A program made the position numbers and the translations under genes. A stretch of 41,000 bases of DNA from Chrysomallon squamiferum. Taxonomy: Eukaryota; Mollusca; Gastropoda; Neomphalida; Peltospiridae. The number at the start of each line of letters is the position of its first letter. The first letter of the stretch is position 1. The notes under the pieces are model-generated. The model had not been told where the DNA came from. It searched no databases and saw only the letters and a list, made by a program, of their open reading frames with translations. The DNA lies in NCBI GenBank assembly GCA_012295275.1, contig CM022670.1, forward strand, positions 2,779,835-2,820,834, read 5' to 3'. Shown here piece after piece: positions 1 through 30,593 of the stretch.

Positions 1-146
1 TACATTCCTGGTATGAGTTATACAAATGTTTCTAATTTAAAAAAAATAAAAATGTTTTATGTTTGTTTTGTTTTTTATCAGTACTTAAATTTGAAAATAT
101 TTAGAGAACAGGGCAATCAGTTTGAATATTTATTAATATTATCAAT

Positions 147-177
<31 letters not shown>

Positions 178-589
178 TGTTATAAAATATTAACTAATAG
201 TAATGATGTTTGGCAAATGCAGATTTAGGTTTAAATACTAAAAGTTTGTTACAACTGAGTATTACAAACTTTATTTTAACTAACAGTGAAGTTTGGAAAT
301 ATTAGAAAATGGTTCCTTTTATATTGTTAATATTTACTGCCATTAAATGTTATAAATTTCATTTGACACTGAAATTTTAAAATACAGTTTTGCAGATGAA
401 TATCTACATTTGACAGTTACAAACTTTGTTTAAGAAGTTTTAAAATGTTACATTGTTTATTGGTGAGACTTTGCAGTTATTTTGATTATTATAAATTTCT
501 TTTACAACTAACACTGACATGTATGTCTTTCTTAAGTCACAGGTGAATTAATTGTTCGTAATAATAATAATCTATTCTTCTGTGTGCAG
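1..589 (+). other. Intron of the dachsous-like gene, 3' part
   Basis: No coding sequence is seen. The stretch is AT-rich, has an (ATTT)n tract at 145-178, and ends in a good pyrimidine tract and CAG acceptor at 587-589. The next exon starts in phase 0. Confidence 0.7.
145..178. repeat. (ATTT)n microsatellite
   Basis: About eight tandem ATTT units lie in an intron of the dachsous-like gene. Confidence 0.95.
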
Positions 590-14031
<13,442 letters not shown>

Positions 14032-14143
14032 AGATTTTTCCGAAGTTATTTTGTAAATGTTTTTGTTTCATAGTTGTAAATAGTAAGCATTGTCGTTTTT
14101 ATTTTTATATTTTATATTTATTATTATTATTATTAAAACAGAT

Positions 14144-14149
14144 AATAAA
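14144..14149 (+). terminator. Candidate proximal poly(A) signal of the dachsous-like gene
   Basis: AATAAA lies 113 bases after the stop codon. The downstream sequence is A-rich rather than GT-rich, so it is weaker than the signal at 16597. Confidence 0.3.
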
Positions 14150-15286
14150 TTAAGTTGAAAATACAAATTTAAATTGGTAAATAAAAAGAACAACAGATTT
14201 CAGTTTTATTTTGATACCCCAGATTTTATACAGTTATATAGCTGTTTTATTTTATTTTACTTTTCCTCTACATTTTTTTACCATTTGTTTTGTCCTGTTC
14301 TTTTTATTATTATTATTTTTTAAACATATACATCATTACTGTTAAAATGTTTTATTTATGACATCTCTTACAATCTGCATTGTTTTTTTATTTACACCTA
14401 TCAGTACATATTTGTACTTTGTCATCTCTGTACAGAAATACTGAAAGTTTCTGACCACATCAGTGGTTTTATAACAACTGCTGACATTTCATTTATGCTT
14501 TGTTATTGTTATTCAGTTCATTTTAATATCCTCTTTTTATAATTTTAAATTTGTTTATGCTTATTATTATTTAATTATTCATTGAAATTTTAAGGCTTTT
14601 TAATTTTATTAAATTCACATAGTTATTTATTATTATTTTTATGACTCCTGTTAATAATTATCATCATCATCATCATCATCATCATCACTATCATCGTTTT
14701 CGTCATCGTTGTGATTTTAAATCAGAATGTTAGTGTAAGGCAATATCTGTCAATACAGCTGAGATAGGACAAAGCCTAAAAAGGATTTTTGTAATTAATA
14801 CCCATTTCTGATATATAAAATTACATTACTAACCACATCATAAGAAAACCATTTGTAAAAGTGTCACATGTATATTTACATGTGTTGTAAATAATCTTTT
14901 AAAATGATGATGTATATTTCTGTTTTTTTAGACATTCATTTTTTTTTTTCACTCTTCTTTTCATCTTTTCCATGGCTTTATTCTGGTTTACATTTCAATT
15001 AGGTTTCCTTTTCAAATTTATAAAAACCATAGTGATTGTGATAAACAATATTTGTTATTCTTATATTGTAAACAAAAACAAACATACAGAAGCATTGTAT
15101 ATTTTGACTTATTACAAAGTGAGTACTTAAAATTATACTCTTTAATTCAGGTGGCCAGTTGTGTGGATTTGTGTAATATTACAAAATCTTGCTCCAGATT
15201 TGAAATATTACAATATATTTGACAAATAGTCATGAAAGACTGAGTATCTAGATGTCTCATTAAAGACTGACTAACATTGTAATTAC

Positions 15287-15317
<31 letters not shown>

Positions 15318-16019
15318 TCAGTCTAGTCCAGATATGAAATTTCTAAACTTAATAAATTTGAAAGGTTTAAGTTAAAGATGTTTTATTACATGTGTATAAA
15401 AGTTTTTCTCAGTTTTTTAAGACATTTTGATAATAACATTATTGTGTTATGAACTATGCAACTTCATAAGAAATCATATATTTATTATCTTACATTAATG
15501 ATCTGAATTAATTTTATATACACTGACAATTGTCATTTAATATTGCTATTTATTTTTAATTTTGTATTTCATTAGCATTTTCATCTTTTTTTTATTTAAA
15601 AAAAAACTTTAAAAAAATAAAATAATGTTTTCTTGTACTTTCTAATTTATTTTAATTTATTTTAAGAAACATTCTGTTTATTTTATTTATATTATGATTA
15701 TTATTATTTTAAAGTATAATCTACACCATTATTTACATCATCAAAAGGAAAGGTATGATCAGTATACATGTATTATTTGATACAGCAGTTACAGTTGTGA
15801 TGTTGGTTTAAAAAGACAATACTTGTAGAGAATATTAGTATTCTTGATTGTTTGCTGATGTTGTTTGTAAATCTATTTTTTTTTTATGAGTATCAAAACA
15901 GTGGTGTTCAATTATGCAAATTGTAGATACAATTGCTAGTTCAACTAATAAATTATCACAAAACTTTAATTTCAATAATGTAGATCAGTACATGGAGTGT
16001 GGAATGACAGATGGAAAAA

Positions 16020-16055
<36 letters not shown>

Positions 16056-16596
16056 AACAATACCATTTATCATTTGATGACATTGCTAGGCTTTGAAACC
16101 AAAATTAAAAATTTAGTTATATGGAAACACCTGCTAAGTTATTTATATATTTTAAAAAAAGATGATATTATTTTTTTTATTTTTTTATTTATTGATTTAT
16201 TATTATTATTATTATTTAATAGTTATTATTATTGTTTTTTAAAATAATGTTAAACGTTTATGATATTATGTCACTTTGTAATGAAGTTAAACAGCTTCAC
16301 AAAAGCGACACACTGAACAAATTGTAAAGTGATAGAGATGAAAGTATATTATTTTTACTTTATTTATTATTTTAAATTTATCTTAAACATTGTATAACTT
16401 TCATCTACAATGACAATACACAGTGAACTGTTGTACACGAGAATTTGTATGAAAGACATGAATGGTTTCATTTTCATCATATTTAATAACCACTGTACAC
16501 ATGTAAATATTTATACAGTCTTTTGTAAGTTATCTTTTGGTAACTGAAGGCAATCAAAATAAGAAACTTTAGTATAGATAAATATATATTAAATGC

Positions 16597-16602
16597 AATA
16601 AA
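16597..16602 (+). terminator. Candidate poly(A) signal of the dachsous-like gene
   Basis: An AATAAA preceded by GC is followed after about 20 bases by a strongly T/GT-rich stretch, the arrangement of a genuine cleavage site. A proximal alternative is the AATAAA at 14144-14149. Confidence 0.5.
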
Positions 16603-16620
16603 ACTCGATGAAATATTTTA

Positions 16621-17860
16621 TTTGTTCTGTGTTTTTTTCAGTTGTTTTTCTTGTTGCTGTTTTTTATTTATTTATTTATTTGAACTATAGTTTTAATTTT
16701 TGTTAGCTTTTTAAAAAGATTTTAAAACATTATTATTATTATTATTATAAAAAAAAAGTTGGACAGTAATAAAATGCATACAAGGAGCTAAGTTACTATT
16801 AATAATTCACTTCAGAAAAAACTGACATTTTTCTTAACTAAGACATATGCTTGCATGGATGCATACATAAATAATTTAACAGATACATACATAGATATAT
16901 ATATTATTATATTATCAACACACATTACATAAGAGTATATATTGAAAGGTTTGTGATATAATGTTACATAAACACATCCCTGTATAAATTCCCTTCAGTT
17001 CAACATGCATAGTCAAATGGCAAAGCATTAACTATAGAGGTGATCACATTTTTGACAATACGGAAACATTATTTTTATAAAAAGCTACAGGTCCCTAACA
17101 TAATGAACAAATGAAGAAATACTTTTTATTCGAAGCATCCAAAACATTTGTATCTATATTTATAGTGCATCTTAAAATAAGAGAAAATCTTTTGCAGCCA
17201 TATGACTTTTGACCTAATCATGGTTCATGAATAAAGGAAACACTTCATTGTCCAGAAAGAGAAAGCTGAATTCGTAAAAAAAAAAAAAAAAAAAACTTGA
17301 CTGATATTTCAAAGGTAGGATGAGGTGATGAATTGTTTGATTAAACCTATTTTCAGATCTTCCCGCTAGGTTACCTGGTAAAATAACTAATTAGTAACTG
17401 AAACAGACTGATGTAAGATGCTGCCATTGTTACAGAGCCTACCATTGACACACAGCCTACCTCATACAAAACAAAAACAAAATAAAATAACAGAGCTAAA
17501 GTTAATTAGTTCTCATTTCAGCAGTGTTTCCGTAATTAAAAATTAATAAAATAAAAAATAAAAAAACATTAAAAAAAAATAATAAAAATAAAACATAATA
17601 AAAAATAAATAAATAAACAGCATAAAATGTGTTTTTCTATTTTTTTCATATATTAATTGTGGATATCAGAAAACAAAGCACCATCAATTTGTGAGAATAA
17701 CTTTGAAGAAGAAATTTATTTCTTTTATTTATTTATTTATTTGTTTATTTTTTGTTTTGTTTATTTTATTTCACTGTTCATTATTATTTTCATTATTAAC
17801 TAATTAATTAAGTTTATTTTATTATCATTTTTATTTCTGTTAATCTAATTGACACATCAG
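16621..17860. other. Intergenic region, no gene seen
   Basis: The stretch is AT-rich, with a 20-base A run near 17276 and several (AAAT)n patches near 17530-17620 and 17720-17760. I see no ORF with protein-like composition and no RNA gene. Confidence 0.6.
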
Positions 17861-17869
17861 TCACTAATA

Positions 17870-17994
17870 TGACCATGACCTTGACCTTCTAGAAAGGCAA
17901 CACAGGTATGCTGTTGATAAGGGTGGCTGGTTGTCACATAGCTTTGCCAGAAAGAAAAAAAAGATTAAAAAGAACTTGCTGAAGGTGAAGGTCA
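17870..17994 (+). promoter_or_regulatory. Cluster of nuclear-receptor half-sites upstream of the four-pass gene
   Basis: Three half-sites, TGACCA-TGACCT-TGACCT, stand head to tail without spacing at 17870-17887. Read on the other strand they contain TCAAGGTCA, the extended half-site of NR5A/ERR-type receptors. A second contiguous pair, AGGTGA-AGGTCA, lies at 17983-17994. The group is 60-185 bases upstream of the start codon at 18054. Binding is inferred from sequence only. Confidence 0.4.
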
Positions 17995-18053
17995 CTCGTT
18001 TACTGTTGGTTTGTTACAAACGGACAGCTGACGTTAGTTGTGGGTGTTTCAAA

Positions 18054-18471
18054 ATGCTGCAGTCTTCAGATCAGCTAGTTGTCACGGATGAAGAAAAAGG
18101 TAAGAAGAATCGGTTTATGTAAGTCTGACAGCGCGCGTGTGTAATTAGTGTGACCACAGTTTTACTGTAAAGCCTGTATTTACAGGCGAGAACAGCAACA
18201 ACTCAGCGAAATTTAAAAGTGCTAAAAATAGCTACAGTGGCGATTTGGGTATATTTTGTGGATGTGAGCGGGTGCGCGCGCATTTGTGTGTATATACCTG
18301 ATAATCTGTATGCGTACGGGCATATGAATGTGACATTAAGTGTTCCTAATGTTAACTGCAGTTTAAAACAGTTCTTGATTAGACTAAATACACAGTTTTC
18401 TACTTCCGACCAGATCATTTGAACGATTCTCGATTCAGCCAAAAAAAAAAAAAAAAAAAAAAAAAAAATAG

Positions 18472-18503
<32 letters not shown>

Positions 18504-18520
18504 AATAAATAAATAAAAAA

Positions 18521-18559
<39 letters not shown>

Positions 18560-18832
18560 ACAAAAAAACAACAACAAAAAACAAAAACAAATAAAAAATA
18601 AAAAATAAGAAAATAAAAGATTTAAAATATATAAATATAAATAAATAAATAAATAATACGAAATAAACAAGCATATATGCGATCTTACAATAGAAAAGGT
18701 TTTTTACATTTTCAGTTTTTACAGACAAAACAATTTCTGCATGTGTTTGTTAGTTTACTACCATGACCTGGTTTTTGTTCATAAACGTAAAACTAAAAGG
18801 ATAAAGTAGATTCTAAAACTATTTTATTATGT

Positions 18833-18877
<45 letters not shown>

Positions 18878-20776
18878 ATTGATTGATTATAATATGTTCG
18901 AAAACATTTATTTATTTATGTTGTATTATTAATTTATTCAACATTTGGTTTGGTCTCAAATGGTTATTTAAGATTATATATTAAATAATATTTAGATTAG
19001 TATTTTTCTTCTTCTTTTTTTTTTTCCCCTCGTACAGCGCAGATGAAAATAAAAAGATCACGTGGTTTGCAGAATCTACGAAAGCTAGCTGTCGTTCAGC
19101 TATTTTTTGGATTTGTTGCCTGTACTGTTGGAGTTGTTTCCCTTGTTTATGGTATTAAAGATAACCCGCAGTGGCCGTTTATCGGCGGATTTGGACTGTG
19201 GATTGGAGTTCTGGTAAACATTTTATTTTTCTTCTTTAATATTTGCACAATAATTATGTTTACTTTGCAAAATACAGTATGTAACACAATATATGACTGC
19301 ATAAGAATAGGTGGTGTTTTTATTCTGTAAAAATAAATAAACAAAATAAATAAATAAATAAATAAATAAATAAATTAATAAACATCTTTATTAAACATCT
19401 TTCATTTTCAGGAATTTCTTATTGCAACGTTTGGCATTCTGGCAGCAGATGAGGGCATCGGCAACGACGATGTCAGCTACAAACTGAAAACATTTGTAAG
19501 TTTTATTACTTAATACCGTCACGATAAATCTAATGTTTGTGGTCATTTGAGTTATAAATACAACTTAAACCTTTTTAACAACGTAACTGTTAGCATCTGA
19601 CATTTATTCTGGTGTGCATATTCCTTATTTTGCATTATAAAATATAAACTTATAAAAATATAAGATAATACAGTGCAATACAATAAAATTAAATATACTA
19701 TAATGTAACATAACTCAGTACAATATAAAATAGTTATAAATTATGACACAATATGATAAGATACTTAGAAACTAAAATAATGTTTTATGTTTGTATAGTA
19801 ATACACAGTATAATACAGTAATAGAAATGTGATACTATTCTGTACTGTAATGTTATGTAATATAAAATAATATAACATGCAATGCTACACTATATTATAC
19901 TGTACTATGATATGTTATACTAAACTATACTATATTATACCAATATTTTACTATACTATACTTTAATTAATAAACTATTCTATACTATACTGTAATAATA
20001 AACTACTAGTATAATACTATTAATACTATACTGTTCTGTACTGTAGTATAGTACACTACATTACACTATACTATACTTTAATATACTATACATTAGTACA
20101 GTATAGTCTACTATAATAATAAACTACTAATACTAATACTATACTATACTACACTACACTACACTACCATACTAGACTAGATTAGACTATACTATACTAT
20201 ACTATACTATATTATACTATATTATACTATACTTTAATATACTATACTATACTGTACTGTATTATACTATACTACACTATACTATACTTTAATATACTAT
20301 ACTATACTATAATGTACTATACTATACTACATGTAATGTAAAGCAGTGTAATGTGTTTTGTTTAGATAATGATGAACTACGTGTTCAGTGTTGTCAGCTT
20401 TTCACCGTGTATTCTCATCCTGATCTGGAGCTCTACAGGAATTCGCTACTGCGTCGACGAAGTCAATGTCACGAACCACTTCAAATGTTTGCCTGACAAA
20501 GATGCCAAGATGGCCACAAGCATCGTCACACTGCTGTTAGCCATCATCATTGCAGTTTTCAGCCTGATTTCTTCAATATTCTTCTGTTACTACAAAAGAA
20601 CATTTGGATTTAAATCGAGAAGGGAATGTCGATTACAGAGGACATCGTGTCAGATGCAAGTGGCACAACAACAGCAACAACAACAGCAACAGCAGCAGCA
20701 GCAGGGTTTTGGTGTCATAAATTCGACACAGCCCTTGCAGAATAGTTCATATTACCAGTGGGATCAAAAATATTAA
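18054..20776 (+). CDS. Four-pass membrane protein, MS4A/CD20-like architecture
   Basis: Exons are 18054-18099, 19038-19213, 19412-19495 and 20366-20776; the GT-AG junctions fall in phases 1, 0 and 0 and give 238 residues. Hydrophobic segments lie at about residues 31-54, 62-86, 104-126 and 151-177. Between the third and fourth is a loop with Cys131, Cys143 and an N-glycosylation motif NVT at 136-138, so that loop is probably extracellular. The second helix (GGFGLWIGVLEFLIATFGIL) has the Gly-rich look of the CD20/MS4A superfamily, whose members are plasma-membrane tetraspan proteins linked to receptor complexes and ion flux. The C-terminal tail carries 13 consecutive glutamines. The short start exon (MLQSSDQLVV) was chosen because it ends in a clean donor in matching phase. 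Gene structure is well supported; the family assignment is a pattern-level judgement. Confidence 0.8.
18441..18656. repeat. A-run followed by (AAT)n and (AAAT)n
   Basis: A 28-base A run, then AAT, then AAAT units with interruptions lie in intron 1 of the four-pass gene. The order is like the decayed poly(A) end of a retroposed element, but no element body is visible next to it. Confidence 0.9.
18835..18888. repeat. (GA)n(GATT)n microsatellite
   Basis: About 20 GA units followed by GATT units lie in intron 1 of the four-pass gene. Confidence 0.95.
19642..20337. repeat. Imperfect (ACTAT)n pentanucleotide tract in intron 3
   Basis: Almost the whole third intron of the four-pass gene is a degenerate array of TATAC/ACTAT pentamers, with variants such as TACTG and TTATA. 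The most regular parts are 20140-20240 and 20285-20330. Confidence 0.8.
20666..20704 (+). repeat. CAA/CAG repeat encoding polyglutamine
   Basis: Thirteen in-frame glutamine codons, mixed CAA and CAG at the start and pure CAG at the end, lie in the cytoplasmic tail of the four-pass protein. The pure 3' end is the part most likely to vary in length. Confidence 0.9.
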
Positions 20777-21094
20777 ACAGCCGAAGTTTAACTGGAATAA
20801 TAATATTATTTATTATTTGTATGTTCTACGTGGATATCAAAACACATGGCATGCTTGATATCAAGAAATAAAGATATGATTCTAGAAACTTAAGTATAGA
20901 CAGATACACATACACCACACTGTATATACATGTATTAAGACAAAAATACCATAAACGTACATATGCATTTACAATTGTTGTATTAGAGCATAAAGCATAT
21001 TGGTAAAATTTAGCTTTAAAGTGAATAACAAGAAAGAATGGTTGTGAATGGGAGTTAGTATATATGTTAATTAAATTTTTAAAACTTTGTTTGC

Positions 21095-21100
21095 AATAAA
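21095..21100 (+). terminator. Candidate poly(A) signal of the four-pass gene
   Basis: AATAAA is followed within 30 bases by a TGT/T-rich stretch. Alternatives are AATAAA at 20867-20872 and 21473-21478. Confidence 0.45.
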
Positions 21101-21602
21101 CAGTGTACATTGTATTTTTATTTTGTATGTATTTTTAATGTAATTTTTGGAGTTTTAAAATTATTATCCAAAGATTAACCAGGTTTGAATATATTATTAC
21201 ATTTTTAAAGCACTATTTGTTGGAATATAAAGTATATAGATTTATATTATATATTTTATTCTTTTTTTAATCTTTTTTTCTTTGAATTAGTTTCCACAAA
21301 TTAACATAATTTGTAAAATTTTATATGACAAATATTAGATTATAACCATGATATATTTTACTGTATTTCAGAGGTATCATTTGTGTATATATAAAGGGTA
21401 CAAATTTATTAAATATAATTGTTATTTATGTATATGAAATATTGTTTCTATTTTTACAGATTTATACTGACAAATAAAATATTTATTTTTAACTTCATAT
21501 TTTGTTCATTGTGAATTTTAATTGTTTTCAAAACAGAAATTACGATTCACTAAGCAATTTTTAATACAAGAAAGGAAACTCATTCTAAATTACATCTGAC
21601 TT

Positions 21603-21608
21603 TTTATT
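21603..21608 (-). terminator. Candidate poly(A) signal of the 864-residue gene
   Basis: TTTATT on the plus strand reads AATAAA on the minus strand, about 460 bases after the stop codon. Other AT-rich variants lie nearer, so the assignment is tentative. Confidence 0.35.
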
Positions 21609-22067
21609 AGTTCTGTTTGAGACACAAAGGTAATAAATAAATATTCATAAATACAAAGAAATTAATGAAGATTTAATCAAATTAAAAAAAGAGAAACAGT
21701 TCCCCCCCCCAACAAAACAATAACTAATGAAATAAAACAAGAAAATAAAAATAAATGGATGGACAAAGAAACATAATGTAATCAACTTAATACACAATAA
21801 ATAAAAAAAATAAAAACAAAAAAAAAAGTTTTTAGATAAATAAATAAATAATGCAAGAAAATACAATCATCTGTTTTAATTTTTCCGGTTCCTAGATTAA
21901 CATTATAAATATTTTCTTCAAGCTTTAACATCATTTATACGTTCACATCCTTCATAACAGGGTTTCTAATCTCATACACAAATCTTCACATTTCAAAACA
22001 CATACATCTCTACACCACAGACACCTCTGTCCAATTCTTTACATAAACAGTTCATCTATTACAGTCA

Positions 22068-28851
<6,784 letters not shown>

Positions 28852-29401
28852 TGCTACTGTTATAGTTTCTTTCTACGTCATCATGTCGAAATTTACAAAT
28901 TGTATGTTAAATAGATGGTGTATAGGTATATATATGTGTGTGTGAACTACTTATAATGTAAATAGCAGAATAAATATGATATCCCTGTATGTTACAAAGT
29001 TAAGGATAACCAGTCATCCATTGCATTTATATACACACATACTGTAACTCTATGCTTCAGATGTTTTAAATAACCTGTTCCAAAGTTTTTTTAATCAGGC
29101 AGTTCTACATTGTCAACTGCTCTAGAAATGATTAGTGTTTTACGTCCAGTATTCTTGTCAATTACACCGAGTGTAACGTATACACTTTACTGTCTATTCT
29201 GTGTTTCAAAGACATACGAGAAAAAGTCACGCTTCAGTGAATCTTGTTTGATTACACTGAAGAATTGCTAATAACAGTCTTTTTAACCTTGTATATCAAA
29301 TCACAACAAAGAAATACCTTGAAATACCTTATGACACCATCTTGGACATGCAGAATAATAATGTATGGAGGAAAAAAAAATTGAACTATCAAATTTCTTA
29401 C
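28852..29401. other. Region upstream of the 864-residue gene
   Basis: No firm gene is seen. It must contain the 5'UTR and promoter of the minus-strand gene starting at 28851, or the intron after the signal-peptide exon at 29402-29465. No clear TATA box was found. Confidence 0.4.
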
Positions 29402-29465
29402 CGTTAGCTGAACTCTTGCTAAAGAAACAAAAGATTGTTAAACAAAACAAAAAGAACCTTAACAT
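29402..29465 (-). CDS. Candidate signal-peptide exon of an unassigned secreted-peptide gene
   Basis: Read on the minus strand, an ATG at 29465 opens 21 codons beginning MLRFFLFCLTIFCFF and ending KSSAN. A consensus donor (ACG|GTAAGA) follows in phase 1. The peptide has a basic residue near the start, a long Phe/Leu core and a small-residue SSA end, the form of a cleavable signal peptide. If it is not spliced, the frame runs on to a stop at 29301, giving a 54-residue product with two further cysteines. I could not find the next exon with confidence. It could also be the first exon of the 864-residue gene, because the phase would allow it, but the acceptor there is poor and that protein does not look secreted. 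Confidence 0.4.
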
Positions 29466-30186
29466 TTGACCAAGGCAGGCAACAATACGCACGCCATGTT
29501 TTTGATAATGTTAACTACATTCCAAACAGACTATGTACAATTGTTACATATCCTTTTCTCTATGTTGTTTTCTCTGCACAGGAGATTGCATCTTTCCAAC
29601 ACGCATCGAAGAAAAAAATCAGTCCACCCGACAATTAGATACGATGATAACTTCCAAGGAAGTTATACAGAAAGTATTCCACTGGTTAAAATTAACCTAG
29701 TCAATACTGCACTTGAACTGAACACCGTATTCCACCTCTTCGCGAATCAAAATAAATCTCCAACTCTTTCTTCACCTTATTTCCTAGTGTTCTTTTTTCT
29801 TTTGTCTCGAAAGCAAACTGCACGCAGACCACATAACTAATCAGGACTCCAAAACTGGTTGACCATTACGTAAATGAAAAAAAAAAAATAAAGGAAAAAA
29901 AAAGTCTTGTCGCGAAGCTCGTTAAGGCTTAACCTGTGTACAAAGTCTTATTCTGCCTGGTTTAGGCGATAAACACTTAACCGGCTTTTTTTGAACAGAG
30001 ATCCTTTCTTCTGTTACCTCTGGTAATTACTCTGTTTTTACACCCCTCAGCGGATCTGTAAGTTGTAACTGGCCATTTAAGTGTACTGGTACTTTATGTT
30101 ACGAACTCGTGTTAATTGCTGTTCTCGTTGTAATATGTTGTAGTACGTGTTGTCTTGTCGGGGGAGAGAAAAAAAAAGTGTGTTTC

Positions 30187-30223
<37 letters not shown>

Positions 30224-30551
30224 TGTGATTAATAATTAGAATTCTATGAAAATATATTCTTGCTAATTATTCATATATTATTTATATCAGATTTTGAGAT
30301 AATAATGATATAATGTATCATAGCAACACAAAATAGTAATAACAATAACAAAAATAACAATACTACTACTACTACTACTACTATTATTACTACTAAAATA
30401 ATAATAATAACATTAATAACAATAATTATTATAGCAAAAACAATAAATATAAACAAATAAGTAAACAAATAAATAAATAAATAAATTTAAAAAAACTAAA
30501 ACAAGCGAAACATAAGCAAAAACAACAACAAACAAATTATACACGATCTTT
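29466..30551. other. Intergenic, no gene seen
   Basis: This is AT-rich sequence with (GT)n at 30190-30222, (ACT)n near 30360-30382 and (AAT)/(AAAC) patches up to 30540. It should contain the promoter for the signal-peptide exon at 29465, if that gene is real. Confidence 0.5.
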
Positions 30552-30557
30552 TTTATT
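30552..30557 (-). terminator. Poly(A) signal of the cysteine-rich peptide gene
   Basis: TTTATT on the plus strand reads AATAAA on the minus strand. It lies 37 bases beyond the TGA stop at 30594-30596, a usual distance for a compact secreted-peptide transcript. Confidence 0.65.
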
Positions 30558-30593
30558 CACGTCAAGAGCACGTTTTCTCTTTCTATTAACGAA

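Larger units (their letters stand above)
14032..16620 (+). other. Probable 3'UTR of the dachsous-like gene
   Basis: No open frame of note lies between the stop and a strong polyadenylation signal at 16597. The stretch is AT-rich, with (TTA)n tracts near 15290 and 16021 and a (CAT)n tract near 14660. Three TGTAAATA Pumilio-type elements occur at 14075, 14886 and 16502. Earlier AATAAA copies at 14144 and near 14180 could give a much shorter UTR, so the true 3' end is unknown. Confidence 0.5.
20777..22067. other. Convergent intergenic/3'UTR region
   Basis: No coding sequence is seen. The region holds the 3' ends of the four-pass gene (+) and the unrecognised gene (-). AATAAA motifs for the plus strand are at 20867, 21095 and 21473, and one for the minus strand is at 21603-21608. 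A short C run stands at about 21702-21710. Confidence 0.6.

Noticed and set aside
18441-18656. Possible retroposon tail
   Set aside because: A poly(A)-like run with AAAT repeats is present, but no element body, internal promoter or target-site duplication could be seen.
18203-18728. Minus-strand ORFs rich in Tyr, Leu and Phe
   Set aside because: They are translations of the A-run and (AAAT)n repeat in intron 1 of the four-pass gene.
28852-29465. Joining the signal-peptide exon at 29465 to the 864-residue gene
   Set aside because: The phase would allow it, but the acceptor near 28857 lacks a pyrimidine tract, and the 864-residue protein has no other sign of secretion. It is left as an alternative only.
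29466-29840. Plus-strand ORF of 124 codons
   Set aside because: Composition is low in glycine and irregular, it has no splice or promoter context, and it overlaps the region upstream of a better minus-strand signal-peptide exon.
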